NCBI GenBank assembly: GCA_035772785.1 | Contig: JAOCPU010000008.1 | Coordinates: 1 to 64,000 of the forward strand | Direction of reading: 5' to 3' | From: Phlebiopsis flavidoalba | Lineage: Eukaryota > Basidiomycota > Agaricomycetes > Polyporales > Phanerochaetaceae | Length of the DNA: 64,000 nt | Shown here: one piece after another, positions 1-11,856 of the stretch | How positions within the stretch are numbered: the first letter of the stretch is position 1 | Layout of the letters: every line of letters begins with the position of its first letter | Program-made: the position numbers and the translations under genes | Notes under the pieces: model-generated | The model's database searches: none | Told to the model about the DNA's origin: nothing | Seen by the model: the letters and a program-made list of their open reading frames with translations, nothing else

Positions 1-1290
1 ACTTGGTGTCGAATATGAACGAAAATGAAAAGGAATTGACTAATAGGGCATAATCTGTGACAGGTCCTATATTCGATCGCGTTGTATTTTGCCTCCCCTT
101 TTTGCATGGATTGTGGCCGCTGACTGTCCTACGTCTCTATAACCTGGGAATCCGCTCAAACCGACCAATCTCACATCTACTCAGGCAATGTGTCACTCCG
201 TCATCTAGTGCGCACGCTGCCTTCCCTCCACCACCCTCCACCCCTTCCTCGTTGACGATCACCAATTTCGAACGTGCCGGTCTCACTCACTTACATCATG
301 TCGCGTCCTGGCAATCCCTCCGAAGGCATCCCGCTGGTACATGAGCTGATTCCGCACACGCATCTTCTTGCATCGCTGCGACGTTTTTCCGCCTCCCACG
401 ATCTTTCCCTGTGCCCTTGTATCCTCTTGGCTTGCTTCTTTGTCTCTCGATACAATTACTAGTGCTGGCCGTGGGTCTGATTAGTGGCGTGGGGAGCCTA
501 GGTGGTCCGTGGGGCCACCCGTAGATGTTGTTGTAGGAGACCGATTGGTCACTTGCTCTACCCCGTTCCGTCCGCAAATCCCTTATCGAAGATCTTATCC
601 TGACTGCCTCTGTGCTCTCCCCATTTCCCCCGCTTCCCCTGGATGCGGTTTCCCACCATATACTCGCCTCGGATGCCTCTGCGTCCACAGTTTCCCTTTT
701 TTCTCGTCACCTTCACGTCACCTTTGCCGCCGCTTCCCCTTCTTCCTCTGTCGTCCTTTCTGTAGCACCTCATACTCGCGCCTCCCAGTCTTTTTCACGG
801 CGAAATTCTTGGTCTCATTTCTGCCTTACTTCTTCATCTTCGTGACTCGTCCTCGTCTCCAGCCCAGTCTCCCCGCCACTTTGTATACACCGATCACCTA
901 AATTCTGTCCGTTTCATTGAATCCGCCCTTTCACTCCCACCGAATCACTTCCGCCCTCCGTCCCCTCTCTCTCTCCCGCTTCTTCTCTTTACAATTGGTT
1001 ATTTGACATCCTACACCGCTTCCCCACATCACCAACAATTACCTACACTCCCGCACATACGTCCTCCACCACCATTCCCCATCCCGCTCGTGCCAATCGA
1101 CACGTTGACTCACTTCTCGCCTCCAACAATCACGCTCCTACCCTCCTGTCCTGCCCGTTTCCTACTTTCTCCCTTCCAGACTATTGTCTACACTCGCCCG
1201 AATTAGGCTACATCGACTCAGATTCCTCCTCTTTCCTTTCGTCACTTTCCGTTTCCCGTGTCACTTCTGATTCCTCGTTCCGCCCAAACC
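1..1290. other. No supported gene at left edge
   Basis: This stretch is rich in pyrimidine tracts on the + strand and has only short open frames in conflicting registers. A start at 298 opens a 54-residue frame, but it has no domain or motif that I recognise. The C/T-rich composition could be leader or degraded repeat sequence. I see no feature I can support. Confidence 0.4.
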
Positions 1291-1295
1291 TGACT

Positions 1296-1749
1296 TTGTT
1301 CCGCGGCCTCTACCACACCCTCGGCGCCCCCACCCTGGCCGTATACCCGCGCTGGCTCTGCCTATTCCGCCTGCGTCCAACTATACTACGCGCGGTCCCG
1401 CGCAACTCGACTCAGCGTCTAGAGCGGTTCTCTCGTCTCGGTGAAGCCTACCCAACCTGTTTCATTCGGGTGCGACGCGCTAGAAAGCGCACATCATGTG
1501 TTTGTCGCATGCGCCACACACTTCACTGACCTTCGAGACGCCGCGCTGCAGGACGTGCTACAGCAGACCACAGCGGAGCTGGACGCGACTACACTAGCTA
1601 CCCCCCCGCCATTGGCCCTGCGCATACTCGCCATCGCGCCCGATGCCTCTTCCGCGATGACGAATTCTGACGTGTGGCCGCAACATTTTTCTCATTACTA
1701 TCTCGTACCAAGTACACCCCGGTTGCCGTGCAAACGTCGCCCACATTGA
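1296..1749 (+). mobile_element. Possible 3' remnant of a non-LTR retroelement reverse transcriptase
   Basis: Two overlapping + strand frames here read like the C-terminal zinc-binding tail of fungal LINE-type reverse transcriptases. The clearest part, around 1470-1550, reads CDALESAHHVFVACATHF, a C...HHxFxxC arrangement followed by a helical LRDAALQDVLQQ segment. No polymerase catalytic motif is visible upstream, so this would be a 5'-truncated copy with at least one frame break near 1440. It lies just left of an inverted-repeat element, which suggests a repeat-rich segment. The identification rests on one short motif; a host gene fragment is possible. Confidence 0.33.
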
Positions 1750-1803
1750 GTACTACGCGGGTGGTGACGGCGCATCGTTCAAGGCTGGCATTTAGCGTCC
1801 ATC

Positions 1804-2990
1804 CGCATCAGCATTTTGACGCGGCGGCGTCTGATTTGTCTAATTCCGTCTGATTAGACGCATTAGACAAATCAGACGAGGTCTGAAACCTGTTAGGTCT
1901 CTGCTGATTTAGAACCGGATTCTGACTCCAGACGTAAAGTTCCAGTGTACAGTAGAATTAAGACGGCACCTCAGATGTGCATTAGGACTCAATCAGACCA
2001 TTATAACCCGCGTCCTCAGTACATTATCAGACCAGCGCAGACATTCTGATTGTTTGGATTGATAGGTATATATTGCCCAATTTTTATGCTAGTTACGACT
2101 TTGTACTACTAAGAGCAGAGACATAGTATTACTGGGAAGCAGGTACTACTGGGATCCACTACTACCGAAACATACTGTTCAAGAGAACTTGGCAGCATGT
2201 GTGTTTTGTAACCTATTGGCGCAGTGAGCTCTGTGTATACTGAATGGGCAGTGAACCAACTTACCTCAGAGCCAGGATGCTCTGGAGGTTCTGCTTCAAA
2301 CTTCGACATGACCGTGCCGGCGCAATGTTGAAACGGGTGGCTCAATGTTGCATTAGTGTTGGTAGTGAGCAGGCGAAAGACCAGAAATACGCACCAATTG
2401 AGATGACGATTGCATACCTATGGCTTTGAAATTGCCGCAGCTCACTACAAATATCCTTCATACTAAGCACAAGGAACCCTGATGATTTGTTACACGCTGG
2501 TGGGGACAGTGGCGGGGATGCTGAAAGCTGGGCGGCGCGAGTGTCGTCGATGGCGGTGGGTGCCCTGGGCCGGGCTTGTTGGCATGGGTCTTCAGAATAC
2601 AGCTCGAGATAAGGAGATGGTGGCGCGACATGAGGGATTTGTGGTGAAAAAGACAGATTGGAGAAGTGGAGATGATGAGGGTGAAAGTAGAGAACGACGA
2701 CGGCGACTGAGGCCATATATGAACATCAACCAAGCAGGGGCAAACAAAAAGAGCGCTGAGCGCACCTCTTGCGCGTGAGATGAAGTCTTAAGCGCTGACC
2801 ATCAGGTGTAGGTACTCATACCATTGACGCGTCTGGGACAAATCCTGAAAACACCACAGTTCGTCTAGATTTTGCGCTGAGAGCTCTGAGTTTACTCTGG
2901 AGGCGTTAGCGCCCGTTTGCATCAGACCATCAAGACGCTTCAGACGGATTAGGCATGTCAGACGACGCACCATGTCAAAACGCTGATGCG
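1804..2990. mobile_element. 1.19 kb element with imperfect terminal inverted repeats, MITE-like
   Basis: The left end at 1804-1820 (CGCATCAGCATTTTGAC) matches the reverse complement of 2974-2990 (CGCATCAGCGTTTTGAC) at 16 of 17 bases. Similarity continues inward: the left arm has GTCTGATTTGTCTAAT then CCGTCTGA, and the right arm in reverse complement has GTCTGACATGCCTAAT then CCGTCTGA. The terminal repeats are thus about 50-60 bases and imperfect. The interior has no frame resembling a transposase, which suggests a non-autonomous DNA element. I could not define a target-site duplication, so the exact edges and superfamily are open. Confidence 0.6.
1829..1877. repeat. Perfect 16-bp inverted repeat (stem-loop) in the left arm
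   Basis: Bases 1829-1844 (GTCTGATTTGTCTAAT) are the exact reverse complement of 1862-1877, separated by 17 bases that include GTCTGATTAGAC. The palindrome sits inside the left terminal repeat of the 1804-2990 element. TCAGAC/GTCTGA hexamers recur through the element, including near 1995, 2028, 2925, 2940 and 2960. Confidence 0.85.
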
Positions 2991-3900
2991 CCTCGCCGGA
3001 CGTCTTTGGGGAGCATATAAACGGAACACCTCACCTTTCCCTTGTCATCCTCCGCCTGCCCTTACTCTTTTCAGTTCCGCCGCATATATCTCATCTCTCG
3101 TGAAAACTTTACATAGTCTTTATTTTCCCTCTCTATTTCCTTTTATGTCCTTATCTTTAGGCCGGCGAGGTATCTCGTAATTTACGTCCTACCTGAGTTA
3201 CTTGTCGTAGCGTAGTCGGTCTTATCAACTCCGTTCTCCGTTATCATGAGCCGCTCATGATCGCATCATGAACGATTTACCGATTCTCATGAACGCCCTT
3301 TGTCTCAACTCTCTCACGAACCATCTAGACGCATCAAGAGCGTCAATCCTTTTTTGGGACAGCGCGCTACTACTGGCGCACGCACGCGCCTTGCCCTCCG
3401 CCACCAGCACTACGCGGGTCTGACACGTATTCCCCGCCTTATTATCTCCCTGCTTGGTGACTGGTGAACTGTACTGGATGGGAGAAGAAACATCTCGCAG
3501 TCGATTTACAACCTTGGTCCTCGGGAACGGCCGCAGGCCAGATTGCCGCAAACGACTTTGCATCGCTGGACAAGATTCGACAGTAGTCACGAGGGTGCTC
3601 AACGGACGTCGCAGGATGGGCAAGAGATATTTCAGTCGCTCTTTAGGTATGTCATCAAGTGCACGCGCAAATGTGGTAGGAGGTCGTGCTCCCAAGGCAT
3701 CAGGAGAACCTCGTACGTCGTAATCGAAGACCGGACAACACTCGTCCAAGTCTACTTGATGGGATGCGGTTTCTACCTTCTAACCGGTAACACAATCAGA
3801 CTTTGACGCGGGGGAAGACACATTTTGGGCAGCATATATATCAACGATTCCACGGCATTCGCGTCCACTCACGCGCGGCGGTGTGAAGAACACCCAACCC
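2991..3900. other. Intergenic DNA with two TATA-like sites
   Basis: Two AT-rich cores occur in similar surroundings: AGCATATAAACGG near 3011-3023 and CAGCATATATATCAACG near 3829-3845. The second lies shortly before the coiled-coil gene and could be its core promoter. A 164-codon minus-strand frame (3255-3749) has no recognisable domain, and the opposite strand is equally open in places, so I do not call it a gene. Confidence 0.35.
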
Positions 3901-6900
3901 CCGGGATTTGTCAAACTCAAACTAGTAAGCAGCATGCATCAGCGCTCAGAAAATCCCAGCTCTTCTGTAGAACCATCCTGTGTGTCCTTCACTTGCGAGC
4001 AACGAAGGGTTTTTCTCATGTGAATTTGAAGCACACCACCCTCTTCATCAACGATTCAGCGACCTCCCCCCCCCGATCCGTAAATCAAGCTTCGCTGTTA
4101 TTTCACAAAGCCTTCAGCACGCTCTAGCGAAGCGCATCTGTAGCCAGTTCTGTAGCTGGTCATGCTCCACTCGAGGAGCGGGACATCTCCTCAATCATGA
4201 TGCGAGGTGCAAACGATTTGCGCAATGCTAAGTTTGAGGTAGAAGAACTTGGTACGGCGTCTACCCTCTCACAGATGCCGGCTCTCTTCACAGATCATCA
4301 GCGACGGGAGGTCACGTATCTACAATCCCAGGTCGATGCCTCTAGACTGTGAGAAAGAAGAACTATCTCAGCGTCTTTTGCAGCAGCCGTCAAAGCAGCC
4401 GCCAAGCAGGGGCTGGAGAAGTCCTCCAAAAGGTTTGGAAATGACATTGCGCTTCTGTGTTGTGGTCTCATTTATTTCCATGTTTGAAGTTTGGAGGGCG
4501 TGCATACATCCATGGAAGGGCTGAAGGCACAATCCGAGACAATCGTTTGCCTTTGCTGCCCAAGCGAAAGCTGCCCTTCCCGACGTCGTAGAGCTCAAGA
4601 CCACAGTTTGCCGAAGCCATCAAAAGTAATATTTTTGTCTTGTTCTAGTCTTATATGCGCTGACAAGTAACATCGAGGTCTCGAATCAGTGACTAGTGGG
4701 GATGGCCGCTTAATCGAAGTGCTCCGAGTGAAAGAAGTCGTCAACGAACTCAGGTCAGAGTGCTCCGGATGTGAGTCTTAAAGTAGGTGAGATGGTAGTC
4801 ATAGCTGAAGTACGCGTAGCTGGTCAAGTTTATCAACATGCTCCGCGACAAACTCCAGTCTGTTGGCTCCGAGTTAATCGAGGCTAAGAATCGTGTTTCC
4901 GACCTCGAAAGTTTCCAATCCGCGGACCGGGATGCACTGCGCATATCATCCATGAATCTGTCAAGTGCCGGTGTGTGCACGCTTCTCACAGGTTTCGTCG
5001 TCTCGTTGCATATTCTTATTGCATAAATGGCTTGTACAGGTGAACAACTTCGCATTCTAGCAGAAAACTTGAAGAACCAGCAGCTTGACCTGGATAAAGC
5101 GCTGATATCAGCAGCCGATTTCGAGTGCAAACTGGGTGATGCTAATACCCGGTATGCTATAGCATACATACAACTCACACGCAGTTTCTGATACCTCTTT
5201 GCAGAATCCAAGAGCTGGGCGGAGTTATCGTCGAAAAGGATTTGGCGTTAGAAGCAGATTTCCACCGCCTACAAGACGTACCAAGTAAACTTGTCACTGG
5301 TATTTACCGAACAAGGTCTCACGCCCCTACAGTCTAGAAGAAGCACGCCTACAGCTAAAGGAACGCGAGGTTCAAACTGATAGAACTCCGAGGTCTGCAA
5401 GAGAGGTTTGAATCTAGTAACGGAACGGGTTCATGAAGAGCTTATTCCGAATGCTCTTTAGGCTGAACCTAGCTGTGACGGAAGCAGCGGAGCAGTCGAG
5501 TGTAGTACGTGTCCTCAAGGAGACCGTAACAGCAAGAGACGAGAGTCGTTATCTACTCTCGAGACGAGGTACGAACGTCCGATTCTCAGCTTTTTTACAC
5601 ACTGCATCTTGTCGCAGAATCCTTGGGCGTGAGACGGGAGCTGCAAAGTGTGCACGAGACGAGGTACAATGTCTGAAGACAGATATTGCTACCAATGACT
5701 GCACGGGAAGAAGGCCTATCGAGCGAATTGAAGATCACAAAAGGAAAACATTCACCAGATGCATATCGAGCAGGCTAGCACAAATGAGTCGCTTGACGAA
5801 GTAAGAAAGGAGCTCCTGAAAAGCGTAATGAGATGTGCACATTTGTTTTCTCTGAAGCGTTTACTATCGAACTGATCAATCCTACGACCAACGTCGCAGC
5901 TTGCACGAGGTCCAAAGCAAATATCAGGTATTTACGCCATCACCCAACACGCATCAGCTATTCCTGAACAAAACTCAGGTAATGGAAGAACGCTTTGAGA
6001 CGCAGCTCGTAACAACAAAGTGCGCTCCAGGAGACCCAGGCGGAGCTCCAGGTGAGATCCACCGAAAAAAAAGTGATGCCCGGCTGCTGATATTCATTAC
6101 TCTGAAGGAACGTCTACTTGAAGCACAAGCAAAGCATGCGGTGAGGAATCACGATCCTAAACTTCGTCACCCTCGCTAACCTTTTGGTAGCGGGAACTAG
6201 CAACTACGACCGGCAAGCGCGACATCGAGATTGCGCTTCTGACAGAACAAAAATCATCTTTACTTGCTAAGATCGATGACTTTAGAAGCGGCTGCAACCT
6301 CCCACCGCGAGGAGCTCATCGCGCTCAAGGCAGACTAGACGACGATAGGAGAACATCTAAGCTAGAAGAGAGCCACCCGTGTTCAGCTCGAGCTCGCGGA
6401 GAAGAGGGTAAATGAGATACAACACAATGCTTGAAGACGCTCGAGGCGGCCATCAAGGAAAGGGAAGGACAGATCGCGTCCGGAAAGCAAGAGAGTCAGA
6501 CTCTACGCGAAGAGCTTCGGGAGGCCATGCGCCCTAGTCCCCTTCACAAGGAGGCAATTGATGCGCTGACTTCACAGATTACGGCGCTCCGCCTTGAGAA
6601 TACGGAAAACTCGTGCTACGTGCAAGGAGCATTGACTCGCGCTATAGGACTGGGGATCTGGTACATCTATTGACTGTGTGATAGGGGCATCTCACCACTC
6701 AATCATACTCTGGCAGAACGAAGAGGAGAAGGTTTTCATTAACACCCTTGTACAGACCTCACAGTCGATCCACGAGCAAGAACTAGTCTCGAAGGGGAAT
6801 GAACTGCGGACGAGTCGGTCTTTTCGGCTATTCAGTCCACTGATGCTTCATACATTTCTATTAGCGCGATAACCTCGTAAAGGAACTTCAAGCGAGGATT

Positions 6901-7919
6901 CAATCCCTTGAGTCGGCCCTGAACAAACACTTGAAAGCGCAGAGTAAGGCCGCTGCAATCCAAGCCGCCCGAACAACGCTCCCTGATCGACCCTGCAGCC
7001 TGGGCCGCCTTCTTCGGGACAAGGGCAGCTCCCATCCGCGAGTCCCCGACGAGGACATACCGGTATGTACTCGTTTTCACTCGCCGACACCTCCAACTTG
7101 TAGCTCCCCGCGCATACACCCTACTGTTGTTGATTTCCGTCTGCTCTCGGCTAGTCCACAAACGTCGACAAACACCGTAACCGCCAAGCCCACCCTGGCG
7201 CCGGCGCACTTGCCTTCACGAGCCCCTCTTGCGCTCGTGCCGCAGCCCGATCCTAACACGACAAACGAAGGCACGTCCGACCCGCACGCCTGCCCGCCTA
7301 CCCCGCCAACCTGCCGTGGGCGCTCTCACTGTGAAGGGCACGCCGGCCGCCGGGAAGAAAGACCGTGTCGCCCGTGCAAAGCTCAAGCCCGCTCGTGTAT
7401 CCGCAACCCAAGACTCCCGCCGTGCGCGGCCGCGGCGCGCCGGACGCACACCAGAAGAAACCCATCTCCGCCGCAGGGAACGCGCATAACGGGACCAAGG
7501 CGGTGTTCAGCAGGCTCGCGACGGACTGCTCCGACGAGATCGTCGAGTTTGAGGAGAAGAGCCACGGTCGAGCCCGGTTGGGACCCCGCCGGTGTCAAAC
7601 GTGGACGACGCGCATGGACGGACCCAGACTGGGCAAGCGAGACAAGCCGGCGTCGAGCCCAGGAGGGCGGACAGAACAATGTGAAGCGTCCCGAGGCGTC
7701 TGGTGAGTGCGAGGAACCAAGGTGTATGCGGCTTGGCTGAGTGCGTTTGCGGCCTGCAGAGGTCTCACATGCGGAGCCGCGCCGGCCCCCAGCAGGACGA
7801 ACCCGTACAGAAGGTGAGTATGCAGGATCTACTATCTCTACTGCACATCCTTGTCCCTATCTGTAGAACCTTGAACGTCCCGCAAAGAAGATCAAGACCA
7901 TGAAGGGGCGTCTCAACTA
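3900..7919 (+). CDS. Long coiled-coil protein with basic, proline-rich C-terminus
   Basis: I do not recognise a named family. Exon fragments across 4.0-6.9 kb are heptad-rich, for example near 4838-4960 (LRDKLQSVGSELIEAKNRV), 5050-5150 (LAENLKNQQLDLDKAL) and 6431-6600 (ALTSQITALRLEN), typical of a long parallel coiled coil. From about 7080 the protein turns into a Pro/Thr/Ala/Lys-rich disordered tail, then ends in a very basic peptide, KKIKTMKGRLN, with the stop at 7917-7919. Many short introns and several single-base frame breaks separate the pieces. The start is uncertain and lies somewhere in 3.9-4.2 kb. The basic tail could bind nucleic acid or microtubules, but that is inference from composition only. 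Confidence 0.55.
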
Positions 7920-8213
7920 ATCTCGTCAAATCATTTGCTCGTTGATCCCCGGGCCGCCTACTTGCTATCAGCCTCGCGCGACTGTTTTTAGCTTGGCTTA
8001 CTCTCTTGGACTCCTATGCTGCTGCTTATAATTGCTCCTCGATCCCCTCGGTGGCTTTGTTCTTGAACCTCTGGCGCTGGACTCAGCGATTCTCTGCATT
8101 GCGTGTATGACTAGGCATTCTTGCCGTTCTGTATTATTACAACTGCATCCGAAATCCACTATTATTACACATGTCCTCAATGATTGCAATGAAAGTACCA
8201 TATTGTGACAAGA
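7920..8213. other. Intergenic region between convergent genes
   Basis: This short AT-richer stretch lies between the stop of the coiled-coil gene and the stop of the minus-strand gene ending at 8214. It presumably holds both 3' untranslated regions. No other feature was seen. Confidence 0.5.
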
Positions 8214-9220
8214 TTAGTCCTCCTTGGGAATGTTGCGGTCCTTGTTCAGAATAACAATGCGGCGTTGAGGTAGGTAGCGTACGAAAGCCAAGCACAGTTA
8301 GGGTAACAAGAAGTAAGTCGACTTCCCCCCGGTAGGCTTATGAAGAACTTTCTACATGTACGGGGTAGGTGAGCGACCACAAAGAATGTTGATAGGGTGA
8401 CTCGTCACGAACCGTGATCCAGATCGTTGTGGTGGGCGGTAAGAAGAGTTGAGTCGATCAAAGCCAGGGAGGTCTGCGGAAGAGTGAATTTAAATCTATC
8501 GATGTTGTTTTGTAGGCGATCACCTACTTTGTTTCTTGACGAAAAGAGAGGGCTCCAGAGGAGTAGGGGGTGTGAGAGCTTGAGGAGCCACTGCGCATAA
8601 TACAAGGCGATTCCCGGTAGAAGCCTCGCTCCTAGGACCGGGCGTTAAGCGCTATACATCCCCACTCGCAAAAGTGATGAGCGTACATTTCTTCGGGAAG
8701 GAAAGATGTTGTCGTAAGCCTTCAACGGCGAGGTGCGAGGCATATCCCATGGCTGTGATAGTTAGCCCGGGCATAGAATATCACGCGACGCAAGAGCTCA
8801 CCGACGTATGAGACCACTCCAAACGAATGGAAACACAGCGTTTGTAAGGCCTGGCGGGCGGGAAGCGCAAACTCTGTAAGGTTATTTAGCCACCAATATA
8901 TGCGTCCAAGATGTCCAGTGTACTAACGTGATACCACTTTCCGTTGGCAGCCTTGGGAGTATAGGAGCCGCTGTACATGCCCAGGACAAGCGGTAGTCCT
9001 ATTTGCCGTGAACACATTGCGCGGCGCGGCGAGCAGCAGCGAGGAGTGCTCGAGAATAAACATGTTGGGGATTTCGAGTGCTCGAGGACGTAGTACGAGT
9101 TCTTAAGAAACGGAGCGGTGACGAGATTTGCTCGTTCTCGGAGAGCGTCTCTGGGACCAAGATGTGCCTCCTCGTGATGTCATAGATCGGTTGTTTGGAT
9201 CTAAAGCCCTTGCCAAACAT
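8214..9220 (-). CDS. Unidentified minus-strand gene, probable multi-exon
   Basis: Reading the minus strand, several segments look coding: a start region near 9220 (MFGKGFRSKQPIYDI, with ILVPETLSENEQISSP following), a hydrophobic stretch near 8590 (YYAQWLLKLSHPLLLW) and a plausible C-terminus near 8275-8214 (YLPQRRIVILNKDRNIPKED) with its stop at 8214-8216. The pieces lie in different frames, consistent with introns plus indels. The hydrophobic segment suggests membrane association. I cannot assign a family. The gene structure is a guess supported mainly by residue composition and the convincing C-terminal peptide. Confidence 0.4.
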
Positions 9221-9348
9221 CCCGAAACCGATCTGGATCTGCTCGGGCTGCAGCGCACGCTTTTATACCTAGGTTTAAGATGAGATTTTGAGGCGACTGA
9301 GAACTACAGGGTATTTTATGTACAGCATAGAGAAGTCGACCGAAAGAT

Positions 9349-10088
9349 TCACAGGTCAATTCCGCCATCCTCGTGTATTTGAAAGTCTTCGGGATATTTG
9401 GTAGCGGTGTCGGAGGGGTGGCTGCAGCTGGTTGAGGTGAGGTAGGATTGCCTGGATTGCTATTGAGGCGCGACGAAGGTATATGTGGTGTTGTTGGCTC
9501 TGACGGTGTTCAGAAAAAACCCCAGGCTGTTGCGAGATGTGACGGTTTGAATTCTATGGCGTAGTGGCCGTCCAAGGTATCCCCTTTTCAGTCGAACGAG
9601 AGCCATCTTCAGCATGGTAAACTCCTCTCTCTTCTTGTGAACCTCTGCAAGACAGACAGCCCGAAAATATCAGAACACGACTGAGGGCGTGACTCTTCAA
9701 TTACATACATAACGCCCTCATTCTCCTCTATAGCTTTCGCAAACTCGGGGGTCCGGCGACTCATCGTGTTCGCCTCCTTCAGCTGCTCCTGAGTAGTTCC
9801 GCAAATGAGCCAAGGAATTCTGCAACCGTGCAATCTCTGACGATGTCCGCTCAGGTCTACGACCAGACGAGGGTGAGGTGGGTGGGAGGAACCTTCTGTA
9901 ATCATATTGACGTCCAGACCACCGCTTGAGGGATCGTGAAAAGGGCTGTGGATATCGTGGCGTGTATTGCCATAATATGTGCGAAGGGCAGGATTTCTCG
10001 AATGAAAGTGATCACAGCAGAGGTGAGGGCGGATGGTGGGTCGGACAGAAAGCCGTAAGGCGCGTCCTCGATCTCGCGTACGCGTCAT
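9349..10088 (-). CDS. Small coiled-coil protein of unknown function
   Basis: The predicted start is at 10086-10088 (MTRTRDRG). A helical segment follows at about 9850-9700, where two frames together read SEIARLQNSLAHLRN then TQEQLKEAN and EFAKAIEENEGVM. A second piece near 9640-9600 reads REEFTMLKMALVRL, and the frame closes with HEDGGIDL and a stop at 9349-9351. The pattern of two helices joined by a charged loop recalls prefoldin-like or other small fungal coiled-coil proteins, but I cannot name it. The downstream neighbour on the same strand is separate. At least two frame changes occur inside. Confidence 0.42.
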
Positions 10089-10280
10089 TTTTGGTACTAG
10101 CGCCCGTATGCGAGATAACCATTTACATATTCTGCACAACAAATGCCGGTTGAAAATATGTGTGAATACGTTGTAGGGATTACGGATAGTCTATATCAAC
10201 GAAAGCCACACAGCCAAGAAGGATGCCACAGCATGACGACTCATAAAAAACGTCCGTCCAAAACAATCCAACTCATTGAG

Positions 10281-11856
10281 TTAGTTGGTGCGGTAGAGAG
10301 CACGCTTCGCGACCTTGACAATGATGGGAGTGTCGGGGAACGCGAGAGCCTCAAGGTTGTGGGCGTACTAGGCATTTCCGATGAGTATAACACGCACTAA
10401 ACGAAGAATAGAGAACTTACGGGGGTGGGGATGTCAGCACCAGTGACACGCTCGACGGGCGCATCCAAGTAGTCGAACGCCTCGCTCTCGACGATCTGCG
10501 CGCAAAATCTCGGAGCCAACGCCGAAGCCGGGGACAGCCACCCTCGACAGTGACAAGGCTATATGCACGGTCAGCATACACACGCACAGATGGCTTCTGT
10601 GCTGCTCACCGGTTGGTCTTCTTGATCGACGCCTTGATGGTGTCGATATCAAGAGGACGGATGGAGCGCAGGTTGATGACCTCAGCCTGGATGATTCCCT
10701 CCTTCGCGAGGAGGTCAAAAAAAGGAGAGTCAGCCCTCGAGACTGTGGCCGACCATCTTGCTGTGCGCAACGATGGTGATGTCGGAGCCCTCGCGCTCGA
10801 CCTTGGCCTTGCCAATGGGGAGCAGGAAGTTGTCGGACATGGACTCCTGGGACATGGGGAAGGTAACACCGTACATCATCTCGTTCTCGAGGAAGACGAC
10901 GGGGTTGGGGTCACGGATAGCAGACTATAGACGACAATGCACCGTAAGTACCACAGCCCGCAGCAAAAGTGGTGGTGGCGCGCACCTTCAAGACGACCCT
11001 TGCAATCCTCCGCACTCCATGGGCTGACGACCTTCAATCCCCGGAACCGAGCCATACCAAGCAGCGTAATCTTGCGAGTGCTGGGCATCAACACCGGCAG
11101 CAGCGCTCGTTGGGGCCACGGAAGACTACGGTACATACGGGCATTGTTTACGTTACGAGGGCATGGCGCCGGACATGTAGTAGGTCTTTCCTGCAGAGTT
11201 GACGATCTGGTCAATGGCCTGCATGGCAAAGTTCCATGTCATGAATTCACAGCTGCGTGTCACACTTTGTCAGCACAAGAGTGCAAAGGCGGGGCGGAAA
11301 GTGTGTCGTACATTGGTCGCAGACCAGCGAGAGCAGCACCGGTGGCCAGACCGGCGAAACCCATCTCGGTAATGGGAGTGTCGACAAACGCGCTTCTCCC
11401 CCGAACTTATCCAGGAGGCCCTTGGTGACCTAGAACGCGGAGTTAGACTATGTAGACCGTTCTAGGTGGCAGAGCGCTGTGCTTCGTCCCATGATGCCAA
11501 TTATGTTGGAGTAGGGACCTGCAAACTCTGATGTTGAGTGTATATGAAACTTACCTTGTAGGCACCGTTGTATCGCGCAACTTCTTCTCCGAGGATGAAG
11601 ACGGTCTCGTCCCCGCAACATCTCCTCCTCCATCGCGGCGTTCAAAGCCTCACGAACAGTCATCTGGTATCACAGCATTATACGTCAGCGCATGCACATT
11701 GTGTTCGCAGTGAATCACACGCACCGAGTGCTCGCTCTGGGTCGCGTATCCCCCTCCGGCGAGCGGCCGCGAAGCGAGGATGGCGCCGCACGAGCGGGGG
11801 TGGAAGGTGGCTGCACGGGCCCTGAGGAGGGCACCGAACGCTGTCCTTGCGGCCAT
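10281..11856 (-). CDS. PDB1: Pyruvate dehydrogenase E1 component subunit beta, mitochondrial
   Basis: E1-beta pairs with E1-alpha to decarboxylate pyruvate in the mitochondrial pyruvate dehydrogenase complex. The start at 11854-11856 opens a typical matrix presequence ([17 protein letters not shown]). Core segments follow in order: [14 protein letters not shown] (11.65 kb), [15 protein letters not shown] (11.59 kb), [20 protein letters not shown] (11.38 kb), [20 protein letters not shown] (11.2 kb), [14 protein letters not shown] (11.0 kb) and [10 protein letters not shown] (10.6 kb). The C-terminus [11 protein letters not shown]...AKRALYRTN ends with the stop at 10281-10283. At 11611-11614 one extra base in a homopolymer shifts the frame between MLRDET and its continuation; other breaks occur. 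The gene diverges from the SDR gene at 12100. Identification is firm; exon edges are not. Confidence 0.93.

Noticed and set aside
3255..3749. 164-codon minus-strand open frame
   Set aside because: No domain or repeat pattern, and the opposite strand is also open over part of it. The case is too weak for a gene call.
7077..7740. Several long overlapping frames on both strands at 7.1-7.7 kb
   Set aside because: They result from GC-rich, stop-poor sequence encoding the disordered tail of the coiled-coil gene on the + strand.
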